A DNA stretch of 64,000 nt from Alkalithermobacter paradoxus (lineage in GTDB: Bacteria; Bacillota; Clostridia; Peptostreptococcales; Peptostreptococcaceae). Below the pieces are notes generated by a model. It worked only from the letters and a program-made list of their open reading frames with translations, was not told the DNA's origin and made no database searches. The position numbers and the translations under genes are program-made. The stretch lies in contig MZGW01000003.1 of the NCBI GenBank assembly GCA_002029295.1, positions 186,001-250,000 on the forward strand, in the 5' to 3' direction. Positions 10,208 to 19,324 of this stretch are shown here, piece by piece. The stretch's first letter is position 1; each line of letters opens with the position of its first letter.

Positions 10208-10717
10208 CTAATCATTCATATATACAGATAATATTTCTCCATAATACAAAACATGGTAATCTCCATCTGGATAACATTTGTCTTTTACATTATTGTCCAA
10301 AAATCCATCTTCATTCATTTCTTGCTTGTATACTACTTTGCATTCCATATAAAGATCACACTCTTTTATTATCGGTGCATCCACATTTTTAGATTCTAAT
10401 GGGTTTAAGTTACAGTCTTTAAATTTATCTATATCTCTTCCTGATTTTCTTCCACATATAGATAATTCATTCTTTAAGTCATTATTTATAGGGAAGCTAA
10501 CTGTAAATTCATTCGACCTTTCTATTATGTCATAAGTATATCTTGAATATCTAACCATAGCTGTAAATATCGGTTTGTTCCACATATATCCTATAGATCC
10601 CCAAGCTATAGTCATAGTGTTTGTATTTCCATCTTTGTCTTTAACTGTTATAAATGCCCCTCTTTGAAGTTGCTCTAGCATTTCTTTAGACATATCACTA
10701 AATTTCATTTCTCTCAT
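10208..10717 (-). CDS. Flavin reductase family protein (FMN-binding split barrel)
   Basis: 169 residues, resembling the flavin reductase-like/flavoredoxin group that binds FMN in a split beta-barrel. Visible pattern: QRGAFITVKDKDGNTNTMTIAWG, then MVRYSRYTYDIIERSNEFTVSFP, then LSICGRKSGRDIDKF. The last two stretches are the FMN-phosphate and active-site loops of this family. It follows the patatin gene by 10 nt in the same direction and is the last gene of a pcrA-patatin-reductase operon. Partner oxidoreductase unknown. The ATG is 5 nt from AGGAGGG. Confidence 0.85.
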   Translation of the reverse strand: MREMKFSDMSKEMLEQLQRGAFITVKDKDGNTNTMTIAWGSIGYMWNKPIFTAMVRYSRYTYDIIERSNEFTVSFPINNDLKNELSICGRKSGRDIDKFKDCNLNPLESKNVDAPIIKECDLYMECKVVYKQEMNEDGFLDNNVKDKCYPDGDYHVLYYGEILSVYMND

Positions 10718-10727
10718 ATTTTCCCTC

Positions 10728-11504
10728 CTAGAGTTTTATGTTCTCACTTAACTTATACCCTTCATGAAATAAATTTATACAAAATTCTTTTTCAAATCTC
10801 AGTGTATCTCTAGGTTCTAAATTACTCTCTGGACTTATTATAATTATATCTTCTTTGTTATAACTATCTAAAATATGCTCTGAGGCTTCATAATTATTTC
10901 TAAGAGGTATTATTATTAATTTCTCAACTTTATTATCTATAAAGGGGCTTAATAATGTATTATTTATTAAGCCTCCATCTAAGGAAAATCCGTCATATAT
11001 TCCATTTTGTAAATCATATTTGAATTCTTCAGATAATCTCTTAAAATCAAATTCTCTTACAATATCATTCATAACCTTGCTTTTACCAGTTCTATATGGA
11101 AGTAATGAGCTATATTTTATGGAATCTAAAGCTTTTTCACAATCTAATTTAGTAATATCAACTATTACTTCTCTTATATTTTTATCTATAACATCTATAT
11201 AATTTACATATACAGACTTTATAGCTTCATCTTTTCCAGTAAGGTTTCTTAATATATTCATTAGATTTGAATTTTCTATTACATTTTCTGTACATATGGT
11301 GTTTTTAAAGCTTTCCTCATCTACATTTTCCCAAGTTTCTTTAAGTTTTTCTATACATCCTCTGTATACAAAGTATGAATTTATAGCTCCTATTGATGTT
11401 CCACAAACTATGTCAAATCTTACTCCCCTTTTATATAGTCCATAAATAACTCCTGCTTGAAAAGCTCCTTTTGCTCCTCCACCAGGCAAGCAAAGCCCAA
11501 GCAT
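10728..11504 (-). CDS. Patatin-like phospholipase
   Basis: 258 residues, lipid acyl hydrolase of the patatin/RssA type. Oxyanion hole PGGGAKGAFQAG (about residues 7-18), nucleophile elbow GTSIG (G-x-S-x-G, about residues 35-39), and the Asp of the Ser-Asp dyad in DGGLINN. No signal peptide, so probably cytoplasmic or peripheral at the membrane. Its ribosome site (AAAAGGGG) directly follows the pcrA stop codon, 15 nt before its ATG, showing translational coupling to pcrA. Lipid substrate unknown. Confidence 0.92.
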   Translation of the reverse strand: MLGLCLPGGGAKGAFQAGVIYGLYKRGVRFDIVCGTSIGAINSYFVYRGCIEKLKETWENVDEESFKNTICTENVIENSNLMNILRNLTGKDEAIKSVYVNYIDVIDKNIREVIVDITKLDCEKALDSIKYSSLLPYRTGKSKVMNDIVREFDFKRLSEEFKYDLQNGIYDGFSLDGGLINNTLLSPFIDNKVEKLIIIPLRNNYEASEHILDSYNKEDIIIISPESNLEPRDTLRFEKEFCINLFHEGYKLSENIKL

Positions 11505-11518
11505 ACCATCAACCCCTT

Positions 11519-13696
11519 TTAAATTATTTCTAAACTTACATATTCTATGTTTATACTTTTTATCCCTTTATTCTCGAACGCTATGTTTACAGTAGAACCT
11601 ATTTTACTTACAACTGTTCCTATTCCAAATTTTGGATGACGAACTTTAGATCCTAACTTTATTTCTCCATTTTGAACATTTTCTTTCTTTTTATCAATTT
11701 TATATTTTTCTCTGTATTTTTCTAGTAAGCTTGGAGTAGTATCAACTTTATTGTTTGTATTTTTTGTGTTAGTGCTTAAATTATCTATATAATCACTAGG
11801 AATCTCATCTATAAATCTAGAACTTCTAGAATAATTAGTCTTTCCATAAATAGTTCTCATAAGTGCATGTGTTAGGTATACTTTTTTCATACCTCTTGTT
11901 ATTCCTACATAACAAAGCCTTCTTTCTTCCTCAAGTTCTAAATCATCTATTAATGCCCTAGATGTTGGGAATATCCCCTCTTCCATACCTGCTAAAAACA
12001 CTACAGGAAACTCAAGACCTTTAGCACTATGAAGAGTCATAAGCGATACAAAATTCATATCTTCATCTAAAGAATCAAGATCAGAAACTAAAGATACAGA
12101 AGCTAAGAAAGTTTCAAGGTCTTTTTCTTCACTAGTATTTTCAAACTCTATAGCAACAGATATAAATTCCTTTAAGTTTTCTATTCTAGTTTGACTTTCT
12201 ATATCTCCTTCTTTTTCTAGCTCTTTTATATATCCAGTGTTGTCTAATATTTTCTCTATTAATTTACTTACAGGATATATTTCTTTCATAGCCATAAATG
12301 TAGATATTATAGTTGTAAATTCATTAATCTTACTCTTTGCTCTTGTTGATATATCCGATATACTATCTACATCTAATAATACAGAATAAATGCTTTCTCC
12401 TTTTAATATTGCTATATCTTCTATTTTTTCTAAAGTCTTAAGACCTATTCCTCTTTTTGGAACATTTATTATTCTCTTTACACTTATATCATCAAGTGGA
12501 TTCTGTATAGTTCTCAAATACCCTAGTAAATCTTTTATTTCTTTTCTTTCATAGAATTTTATTCCACCATATATTTTATATGGTATATTCTGCTTTATTA
12601 ATGCTTCTTCTATTGCACGTGATTGAGCATTTGTTCTATATAAAATAGCGAAATCACTGTATTTTTTGTTTTCATTTTTCACTTGTTTAGCTATATTGTG
12701 AGCTATAAAGTCTCCTTCTTCTCTTTCGTCATTAGCTTTAAATAAAGATATTTTATCTCCAGATTCATTTTCAGTCCAAAGTTTCTTTCTTTTTCTAGTG
12801 CTATTGTTGTATATAACAGTATTAGCAGCATCTAATATAGTTTGAGTTGATCTATAGTTTTGCTCAAGCTTTACTATGTGTACATCATCAAAATCTCTCT
12901 CAAACTCTAATATATTTCTTATATCTGCTCCTCTCCAGCCATATATAGATTGATCATCATCTCCTACAACACATAGATTCTTGTGTTTTGAAGAAAGTAG
13001 ATGAATAAATTTGTACTGAGCTTTATTAGTATCTTGATACTCATCCACCATTATATATTTGAATTTTCTTTGATAAAAGTCCAAAACTCCCTCATTTTTT
13101 TCAAACAGCTCTATAGTCTTCATTATAAGATCGTCAAAGTCTAGTGAGTTATTTCTAAGCAGTCTTTCTTGATAAAGAGAGTATATAGATGCTATTTTAT
13201 TCATTCTAAGATCGCCTTCATGTATCTTACTAAACTTTTTAGGAGTAATTAATTTATCTTTAGCATCTGATATATAGTTTATGACAGTTTTAGGCTCGTA
13301 CATTTTTTCATTTATATTAAGTTCTTTCATACAACTCTTTATTAAAGTTAATTGATCTGCTCTATCGTATATAACAAAAGATCTTGAATATCCTATTTTA
13401 TCTATATCTTTTCTAAGTATCTTTACACAGCATGAGTGAAATGTGCTTATCCACATATCTTTAGATTTAGATCCTATTATTTCCTCTACTCTTTCCTTCA
13501 TTTCATTAGCAGCTTTATTAGTGAATGTTATGGCTAATATATTAGCTGGGTGTACACTTAAATTTTGTATTAAGTGAGCTATTCTATTTGTCAAAACCCT
13601 AGTTTTTCCTGATCCTGCTCCAGCTAGTATCAAAACTGGGCCTTCTGTCCTAAGTACAGCTTCTTTTTGCATGGGATTTAAATTATCTATATTCAT
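11519..13696 (-). CDS. pcrA: ATP-dependent DNA helicase PcrA (UvrD/Rep family)
   Basis: 725-residue SF1 3'-5' helicase for nucleotide excision repair, removal of RecA filaments and replication-conflict handling. Motifs in order: Q motif LNPMQKEAV, Walker A AGAGSGKTR, TFTNKAA, Walker B DEYQDTN, VVGDDDQSIYGWRGAD, LEQNYRST, LMTLHSAKGLEF, and VGITRGMKKVYLTHA. The C-terminal Tudor-like, RNA-polymerase-binding module is present (KLGSKVRHPKFGIGTVVS...NIAFENKGIKSINIEY). The ATG is 5 nt after AAGGAGG. First gene of an operon with the patatin and flavin reductase genes. Confidence 0.97.
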   Translation of the reverse strand: MNIDNLNPMQKEAVLRTEGPVLILAGAGSGKTRVLTNRIAHLIQNLSVHPANILAITFTNKAANEMKERVEEIIGSKSKDMWISTFHSCCVKILRKDIDKIGYSRSFVIYDRADQLTLIKSCMKELNINEKMYEPKTVINYISDAKDKLITPKKFSKIHEGDLRMNKIASIYSLYQERLLRNNSLDFDDLIMKTIELFEKNEGVLDFYQRKFKYIMVDEYQDTNKAQYKFIHLLSSKHKNLCVVGDDDQSIYGWRGADIRNILEFERDFDDVHIVKLEQNYRSTQTILDAANTVIYNNSTRKRKKLWTENESGDKISLFKANDEREEGDFIAHNIAKQVKNENKKYSDFAILYRTNAQSRAIEEALIKQNIPYKIYGGIKFYERKEIKDLLGYLRTIQNPLDDISVKRIINVPKRGIGLKTLEKIEDIAILKGESIYSVLLDVDSISDISTRAKSKINEFTTIISTFMAMKEIYPVSKLIEKILDNTGYIKELEKEGDIESQTRIENLKEFISVAIEFENTSEEKDLETFLASVSLVSDLDSLDEDMNFVSLMTLHSAKGLEFPVVFLAGMEEGIFPTSRALIDDLELEEERRLCYVGITRGMKKVYLTHALMRTIYGKTNYSRSSRFIDEIPSDYIDNLSTNTKNTNNKVDTTPSLLEKYREKYKIDKKKENVQNGEIKLGSKVRHPKFGIGTVVSKIGSTVNIAFENKGIKSINIEYVSLEII

Positions 13697-13805
13697 AAGT
13701 GCCTCCTTGTAAACTTTGCAGTAAATATATTTTAATTCAATTTATAAATTTTTTTAAGGTTATTTTTTTTATTATATGAAAGACTAATATTAAGGAGGGA
13801 TGACA

Positions 13806-13985
13806 ATGAAAGCTAAAAATCCTAATGATTCAATTCAAGCTACCTATAACGCAGAAAAGTATAAAGTTATAGAAAGACCTTTAACAGGACTTGTTATGCC
13901 GCTTGATATGAAAAGAGATTTTGACTGCATTGATTCAGTTAGGTTTTCTGAGGGCGAATCTTTAGTTGAAGATGATAAAAAGTAA
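13806..13985 (+). CDS. Small hypothetical protein (59 aa)
   Basis: Unrecognised, hydrophilic, no membrane segment, no cysteine pair. Two in-frame ATGs exist, at 13800 and 13806. AAGGAGG (13792-13798) is 1 nt from the first and 7 nt from the second, so 13806 is chosen. The strong ribosome site and a strong terminator directly after the stop argue that it is a real gene. It sits divergently from pcrA in its own transcription unit. Confidence 0.6.
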   Translation: MKAKNPNDSIQATYNAEKYKVIERPLTGLVMPLDMKRDFDCIDSVRFSEGESLVEDDKK

Positions 13986-14017
13986 AATATAGTGCAGGGT
14001 ACCCTGCACTATATTTT
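13984..14017. terminator. Bidirectional terminator
   Basis: Perfect 34-nt palindrome centred on GGGTACCC with AAAATAT/ATATTTT arms, between the small plus-strand gene and the convergent MATE gene. Confidence 0.88.
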
Positions 14018-15390
14018 CAGTTTTCATTTATTAAATCATTGTCTTGTATTTTGCCACTATCTAACTTTTTCATTTCAATGAATAACACTATAAATGTTAA
14101 TATAAAAGCTAGAAAATCTGATATAGGAGATGCAAGCCATACTCCTTCAAGTCCTAAAAACTTAGGCATTATAATAAGAACTGGAATTAGAAATAAAACT
14201 TGTCTTGATAAACTCAAGAACATAGAATATTTAGCTTTTCCAACTGCTTGAAAATAATTTGATCCCACTATTTGAAATCCTACTATAGGAAGCATTCTCA
14301 AAGCAGCTTTCATTCCGTGAGCACCTATCTTTATCAAATCCTTATCCTCATTATTAAAAATCATTATTAAATTCTCAGGGTATCTCATAACAACTATAAA
14401 TCCAACAATACATATTACTGTCGATGCTAGAATTGAGTATTTTAGCGTTTCCTTAACTCTATCATATTCTCTAGCACCGTAGTTATATCCTATTATAGGC
14501 TGTGAGCCTTGATTGATTCCGAATATAGGCATTAGTATGAACATACTTATACTATTTATTATACCCATTGCTGCTATAGCAGAATCTCCACCATAAGTAT
14601 ATAAATTCCTATTTAAAATTACAACTATTACACTTGCTGCTATCTGCATAGAAAAAGGTGCAAGACCTATAGCAATAATTTCTTTAACTATCCTCATATG
14701 AAGCTTTAAGTTCTTTAAGTGTATCTTTAAACTACTCTTTCCTCCAAAGAAATACCAAAGAACCCAAACAGATGATATAGCCTGAGAAATCACAGTAGCA
14801 ATTGCAGCTCCTCTAATTCCCATACCAAATGTGAATATAAATAAAGGATCTAATGCAATATTAGCCAAAGCTCCTATTACCATAGTGTACATTGCTATTT
14901 TAGGATTTCCTTCAGCTCTTATAAATCCATTCATCCCAAATCCTATACTTTGGAATATACTTCCCATAAGTATAATAACTAAATACTCTCTAGCATAAGG
15001 CAAAACAGTACTACTTGCTCCAAACCTTATAAGTATCGGATTTACAAATATAAGTCCAAGTACGGTCATTATTATAGATGTGAGTATCAAAAGAGAAAGT
15101 GCATTTCCTAGAATTATCTCAGCTTCTTCGCCCTTTTTTTCTCCTAGTCTAATAGAAATCAAAGATGTAGCTCCAATTCCTATAAGCATACCAAAAGCCA
15201 TTATTATAATCATAATAGGAAAACTAACAGTAATTCCAGTAAGTGCTATAGATCCTACTCCTCTTCCTATAAATATTCTATCTACAACATTGTATATAGA
15301 GTTTACTATCATTCCAACGATAGCCGGAATAGAAAACTTCAATAAAAGCTTTCCTATTTTTTCTTCTCCAAGTTGTTTTGAATGGTCCAA
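14017..15390 (-). CDS. MATE family efflux transporter
   Basis: About 457 residues, 12 membrane segments in two MatE repeats. It exports cationic drugs or metabolites using a Na+ or H+ gradient. Family features: LLLKFSIPAIVGMIVNSIYNVVDRIFIG at the N-terminus, GINQGSQPIIGYNYGA near the start of repeat two, and the short C-terminal hydrophilic tail. Two TTG codons compete as start, 15396 and 15390. AGGAGG ends 2 nt before the first and 8 nt before the second, so 15390 (MDHSKQLGEEKIG) is preferred and matches family N-termini. Substrate unknown. Confidence 0.93.
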   Translation of the reverse strand: MDHSKQLGEEKIGKLLLKFSIPAIVGMIVNSIYNVVDRIFIGRGVGSIALTGITVSFPIMIIIMAFGMLIGIGATSLISIRLGEKKGEEAEIILGNALSLLILTSIIMTVLGLIFVNPILIRFGASSTVLPYAREYLVIILMGSIFQSIGFGMNGFIRAEGNPKIAMYTMVIGALANIALDPLFIFTFGMGIRGAAIATVISQAISSVWVLWYFFGGKSSLKIHLKNLKLHMRIVKEIIAIGLAPFSMQIAASVIVVILNRNLYTYGGDSAIAAMGIINSISMFILMPIFGINQGSQPIIGYNYGAREYDRVKETLKYSILASTVICIVGFIVVMRYPENLIMIFNNEDKDLIKIGAHGMKAALRMLPIVGFQIVGSNYFQAVGKAKYSMFLSLSRQVLFLIPVLIIMPKFLGLEGVWLASPISDFLAFILTFIVLFIEMKKLDSGKIQDNDLINEN

Positions 15391-15599
15391 ATCCAAATCC
15401 TCCTATATAATTATCATAACTTATATTTTATCTTTATTTTGATACTTGTGTCAATTTATATATATCCAATTTTAGCGTTCTCCAAAATGCTTCCGTTGGA
15501 ATATTTTCATAAGTCTATAGATTCTTCTATTATTTACACGAAAATTTTGGTCTTGATTCAATTTTATGGTTATCTAATGATATAATAACATATATCTCC

Positions 15600-15863
15600 T
15601 TGACATCAATATAACAGCTAAATGCTTAAGCAAATCTTCATCAGGACGATGCTTTTCAATAGCTTTGATTTTCCCCGATCTGAGATCTGCCAAATAGAAC
15701 AAAGTCTTTCTTTAGAAAGATTTTAAAAGAATACTTTGTTGAAACACATTACGTAAATTATAACTTCCCCACAATTTATTAAAGTACATAATTTCCTATG
15801 TGTTATAAAAAACTCTCCTTGTAGTACACAGTTTTTATTATTTTAACTGTCTGCAACAAGGAG
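15600..15863. repeat. Long direct repeat, copy A
   Basis: Nearly identical to 17545-17802. The shared parts are a 15-nt left end (TTGACATCAATATAA), then a core 15623-15835 matching 17575-17787 with three mismatches, then a shared CAACAAGGAGAA end. Copy A differs by a scrambled 8-nt gap near the left end (15 nt in copy B) and a longer hairpin loop. Read on the minus strand, the core keeps a short open tail of a protein (GKIKAIEKHRPDEDLLK) that is frame-disrupted here. The family of the element is not recognised. Confidence 0.9.
15813..15863 (-). terminator. Hairpin/terminator in repeat copy A
   Basis: Minus strand: CTCCTTGTTGCAG...CTACAAGGAG followed by AGTTTTTT, with an inner ACAGTT/AACTGT stem. 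Placed to end the 82-aa membrane gene. Confidence 0.6.
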
Positions 15864-15912
15864 AACATAGCAACTTGGTTGGATATTCATTTCATTAATG
15901 GTTTTATTTTTA

Positions 15913-16161
15913 TTATTTTTTTCTACGATGAGTTAAATAAATTAATAAAAATATTATTGTAGGTATATTTGCTAATAAAAATGCTACAAGACCTACAAGG
16001 AATGTCATAGCCTGTAGAAGGTATAATAATGAAAATAAAAAGTTAATTGTAGGCAATATTAAACCAGGTATCTTACTTTCTTTCTTTGATAAAAATATTT
16101 GCAATAATATTATAGGGATGAGTGAAAGAATACCTGTAATACCATATAAAAATACATGCAT
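15913..16161 (-). CDS. Small membrane protein (82 aa), unknown
   Basis: Not recognised. Three hydrophobic segments (about residues 2-24, 32-53 and 55-77) end in a basic tail (HRRKK). A good ribosome site AAGGGAGG lies 7 nt before the ATG. It lies inside the repeat-bracketed island, divergent from the secreted-protein gene, so it may belong to the same acquired unit. No homology to a known toxin, immunity or transporter family is evident by eye. Confidence 0.6.
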   Translation of the reverse strand: MHVFLYGITGILSLIPIILLQIFLSKKESKIPGLILPTINFLFSLLYLLQAMTFLVGLVAFLLANIPTIIFLLIYLTHRRKK

Positions 16162-16555
16162 AAACTAACCTCCCTTACTGTTTTTTTATATTCTAAAATT
16201 AAAGTTTTGGCTGTATCAAAATTTATTTTATCCTGTAAAACAAGTTTTTTATAAATACTATATGTGGCTCGCTTATATTGCTTTCATTTAATTCTATTTT
16301 CTCAATTAATCTGTTTAGTTTTAATATCACAGTTCTATAAGTACATTATATGCACTAGCTACTTTTTTCAGGAAGCAGAAGATAATATAAATTTTAATAA
16401 AATAATATATGCATACATTAATAAAGTTAAAGACGTAATATATATTATACTATAATATTTTGGTTTAAAGATGGTTATTTTATCTGGTATAATAGAAGTG
16501 GTTTATTGAAAATAACACCAAATATGTAAACGATAAGTGAAAGGGGTAGAGAATC
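16162..16555. promoter_or_regulatory. Intergenic region with promoter of the secreted-protein gene
   Basis: No gene supported in these 394 bases. An extended -10 (TG-G-TATAAT, 16488-16493) with a weak -35 TTTAAA (16464-16469, 18-nt spacer) points right, giving a leader of about 55 nt before the GTG start at 16556. The rest is AT-rich without clear structure. Confidence 0.55.
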
Positions 16556-17407
16556 GTGAGTTTATTTAAGAAAAAAGTTTCTTCTGTCGTATTAATTTTA
16601 ACGTTATTATTTTCAAGTGGAGTAGAAACAATTAATGCATTTGCAGATTCAAACAAACAAATAACACAAACTACTTCAAGTACAATAAATAATAATGATG
16701 TAGAATCGGCAAATAAAAAAATAGACAATACAATAGATAAATTGATTAATTATCTAGATAATAAAAATGTTATGGCATTAGATGATAATATAATTGATGA
16801 TTTCTTTCAAAATCAGCTTGATGAATCAGAAAAAATAACAGATAAGGAAATTGTATCGTTAATTAATAAATCTAACCAGAAGACTAATAATCTAAAAATA
16901 AAAGGATATTCAACCGAAGATATATTACAAACTCAAGTAACGAAATCAGTAGTTGTTAATGACAGTATAAAAATAGAAGTTTTAAGTAATGGTATTTTTA
17001 CAGTAGAAGAGTTGACTGAAAATGGCGAAAATGAAGCAATATCTATTCTAGCTGCATCTACTACTCAAACTTCATCTGCTAGAAAAGATTATTACAGCTG
17101 GGTAGGAATACATATATTTACAGTATCAGCAATTGGTACATTCACTTATAATGGTTCAATATGTACTCTCAACAGCGGAACAAATAATTCATATATAAAA
17201 AGAGGAACATTGTCAATCTGGGGAGTTAGTAATCAGTCAACAAGCGGTGGATCTAGAGGAACTAGTGCATATGCTAAAATCTCTGCGAATTTACATATAG
17301 GATTTGCAGTTGGTGGAGGGATGCTAACCCTTCAAGATCTATATGTTATGCATGAAGTATTAGTTGATAAAGCTGGTAAGGTAACTAGAACTATGACAGC
17401 TGTTTAG
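16556..17407 (+). CDS. Secreted protein of unknown function (283 aa)
   Basis: The GTG start lies 9 nt after the GGGG of AAAGGGG. N-terminal signal peptide (KKK, hydrophobic VVLILTLLFSSGV, cleavage probably after AFA, residue about 26). Residues 27-165 are polar, Asn/Asp/Ser/Thr-rich and partly helical. The last 110 residues form a separate-looking Gly/Ser/Thr/aromatic beta-type domain (YYSWVGIHIFTVSAIGTFTYNG, WGVSNQSTSGGSRGTSAYAKIS, LHIGFAVGGGM). No cysteine pair except one Cys, no sortase motif, no catalytic motif seen. It sits with a small membrane protein between long direct repeats, which suggests acquisition. A secreted effector or bacteriocin-like role is possible but not shown. Confidence 0.75.
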   Translation: MSLFKKKVSSVVLILTLLFSSGVETINAFADSNKQITQTTSSTINNNDVESANKKIDNTIDKLINYLDNKNVMALDDNIIDDFFQNQLDESEKITDKEIVSLINKSNQKTNNLKIKGYSTEDILQTQVTKSVVVNDSIKIEVLSNGIFTVEELTENGENEAISILAASTTQTSSARKDYYSWVGIHIFTVSAIGTFTYNGSICTLNSGTNNSYIKRGTLSIWGVSNQSTSGGSRGTSAYAKISANLHIGFAVGGGMLTLQDLYVMHEVLVDKAGKVTRTMTAV

Positions 17408-17544
17408 ATTAAAGAATAAGAATGTGTAGAAAATTAGAGAAAATGTTTTATTCTATTATTACATCAAAGTTACAATATAGATAATCCCTGAATAAATAAA
17501 AAAACTTCAACTGGAAGTGAACATACCTCTGTCAATTAGACAGT

Positions 17545-17802
17545 TTGACATCAATATAATCTTTAGCATCGTCCTGCTTAAGCAAATCTTCATCAGGACG
17601 ATGCTTTTCAATAGCTTTGATTTTCTCCAATCTGAGATCTGCCAAATAGAACAAAGTCTTTCTTTAGAAAGATTTTAAAAGAATACTTTGTTGAAACACA
17701 TTACGTAAATTATAACTTCCCCACAATTTATTAAAGTACATAATTTCCTATGTGTTGTAAAAAACTCTCCTTGTAGTACACAGTTTTGTCTACAACAAGG
17801 AG
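17545..17802. repeat. Long direct repeat, copy B
   Basis: Partner of 15600-15863. On the minus strand this copy keeps an open tail of a coding sequence with a stop (frame from 17659 down to 17533): it reads ADLRLEKIKAIEKHRPDED, then LLKQDDAKDYIDVKLSN and TGA. It looks like the C-terminal end of a lost gene, and copy A is the more degraded version. Which protein it came from is not recognised. Confidence 0.88.
17761..17802 (-). terminator. Terminator of the liv operon within repeat copy B
   Basis: Minus strand: CTCCTTGTTGTAG, 13-nt loop, CTACAAGGAG, then AG and six T (one bulged base in the stem). Lies 24 nt past the livF stop. Confidence 0.75.
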
Positions 17803-17825
17803 AATATATCATAATAGGTCATTTG

Positions 17826-18533
17826 TTATTTTTTCTTTCCTAAATAAGCTTCTTGTATAGAATCATCATTTATCAGATCCTTTGCGTATCCTTTTTTTAC
17901 TATTTTTCCTTGCTCTAATATATAAGCTTTATCTGCTATAGATAATGCTTTATAAGCATTTTGTTCAACTAATAGTATTGTTTTGTTCATTTTTTTTATT
18001 TCTTCTATTATTTCAAATATAGTTTTTATCAAAAGAGGTGCCAACCCTAAAGAAGGTTCATCTAAAAGTATAATATCAGGATTACTCATAAGTCCTCTTC
18101 CCATAGCTAACATCTGCTGTTCTCCACCAGATAATGTTCCTGCCATTTGAGTTATTCTTTCTTTTAGTCTAGGAAATAGATTATACACATCTTCTAAGTC
18201 TCTTTCTATCTTTTCCTTATCATTTCTAAGGTAAGTCCCCATAAGTAAATTCTCTTTAACTGTAAGATTGGCAAATATATGTCTTCCCTCTGGAACTTGG
18301 CAAATACCTTCCTTAACTATCTTGTGTGGCAGCTTTGGAATTTCTTTTCCCTTATATGTTATTGTTCCTTCCCTTGGCTTTACTATACCAGAAATACTAT
18401 TTAAAAGTGTAGACTTACCAGCTCCATTTGATCCTATTATAGATACTATTTCACCTTGACTAACCTCTATATCTACACCTTTTAATGCGTGAATACCTCC
18501 GTAATAAACGTTAAGATTTTCTACTTTTAACAA
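17826..18533 (-). CDS. livF: Branched-chain amino acid ABC transporter ATP-binding protein LivF
   Basis: 235-residue ATPase. Walker A GSNGAGKST, Q-loop region CQVPEGRHIF, signature LSGGEQQMLAMGRGL, Walker B IILLDEPSLGLAPLL. The EGRHIF stretch and C-terminal length are typical of LivF rather than LivG. The start is TTG at 18533, 7 nt after AAAGGAGG; it overlaps the livG stop (TTGTTAA), so the two are translationally coupled. Last gene of livK-livH-livM-livG-livF. Confidence 0.95.
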   Translation of the reverse strand: MLKVENLNVYYGGIHALKGVDIEVSQGEIVSIIGSNGAGKSTLLNSISGIVKPREGTITYKGKEIPKLPHKIVKEGICQVPEGRHIFANLTVKENLLMGTYLRNDKEKIERDLEDVYNLFPRLKERITQMAGTLSGGEQQMLAMGRGLMSNPDIILLDEPSLGLAPLLIKTIFEIIEEIKKMNKTILLVEQNAYKALSIADKAYILEQGKIVKKGYAKDLINDDSIQEAYLGKKK

Positions 18534-19324
18534 GATGTATCCTCCTTTCCAAGGTAAGCTTCTACCACGCTACTATTTTCTTGTATCTCTCTTGGAGTTC
18601 CCTGTGCAAGCTTTCTTCCAAAATTCAAAACTAATATGTTGTCACATATTCCCATTATAAGATCCATATGATGCTCTATTACAACGACTGTTAAATCAAA
18701 TCTATCTCTTATCTCTTTTATAAGGTGCATAAGCTGTATTGTTTCTTCTGGATTCATTCCAGCTGCAGGCTCATCTAGTAGAAGTAGCTTTGGCTTTAAT
18801 GCAAGAGCTCTACCTATCTCAAGTCTTCTTTGAAGTCCGTAAGGTAAATTTCCGGCTATATCATCTTTTCTATCCCAAAGTCCCATTATCTTTATAAGCT
18901 CATCTGCTTGCTTTATTAATTCACTTTCCTCTGTCTTAAATTTTTTATTTCTCATTATAGAATCTACTAAAGAATAATTAGAATTATTGTGACATGCTGT
19001 TAGAATATTTTCATAAGTAGTGAGCTTTTTGAAAAGTCTTATATTCTGAAATGTTCTAGTTATACCACATTCTGCAACTTGAAAAGGTTGTAAATTATCT
19101 ATTCTTTTATCTTCAAATAGCATTTCACCATCTGTTATCTTATAAATTCCAGTTATAAGATTAAATATCGTAGTCTTTCCTGCCCCATTAGGTCCTATAA
19201 GTCCAAATATACTTCCTTTTTCTACTTCAAAGTCTACATTCCCTACAGCTGTCAGACCTCCAAACTGCTTAGTTATATTTTTTATTTTAAGTATCTTATC
19301 CAATCTAATCAGCCCCCGTTTCAC
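18527..19324 (-). CDS. livG: Branched-chain amino acid ABC transporter ATP-binding protein LivG
   Basis: About 260-residue ATPase partner of LivF. Walker [21 protein letters not shown] typical of LivG, signature [16 protein letters not shown], Walker [16 protein letters not shown], and the C-terminal BCA_ABC_TP tail. The longest start is GTG 19324, inside livM. A TTG at 19303 (MDKILKIKN) just past the livM stop has CGGGGG 9 nt upstream and is an equally good or better start. Confidence 0.94.
   Translation of the reverse strand: MKRGLIRLDKILKIKNITKQFGGLTAVGNVDFEVEKGSIFGLIGPNGAGKTTIFNLITGIYKITDGEMLFEDKRIDNLQPFQVAECGITRTFQNIRLFKKLTTYENILTACHNNSNYSLVDSIMRNKKFKTEESELIKQADELIKIMGLWDRKDDIAGNLPYGLQRRLEIGRALALKPKLLLLDEPAAGMNPEETIQLMHLIKEIRDRFDLTVVVIEHHMDLIMGICDNILVLNFGRKLAQGTPREIQENSSVVEAYLGKEDTSC

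Larger units (their letters stand above)
15397..15912. other. Non-coding stretch containing repeat copy A
   Basis: No credible gene. The first 200 bases are upstream sequence of the MATE gene with no strong promoter seen. From 15600 the region is repeat copy A, including a hairpin that can end transcription of the small minus-strand membrane gene at 15913. Confidence 0.6.
17408..17825. other. Non-coding stretch containing repeat copy B
   Basis: No gene supported. The first 130 bases are AT-rich without a clear terminator for the secreted-protein gene. The rest is repeat copy B. Confidence 0.6.

Noticed and set aside
15600..17802. The long direct repeats as an insertion sequence, CRISPR or att sites
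   Set aside because: No transposase, no terminal inverted repeats, no repeat-spacer pattern and no integrase. They are reported as repeats of unknown origin only.
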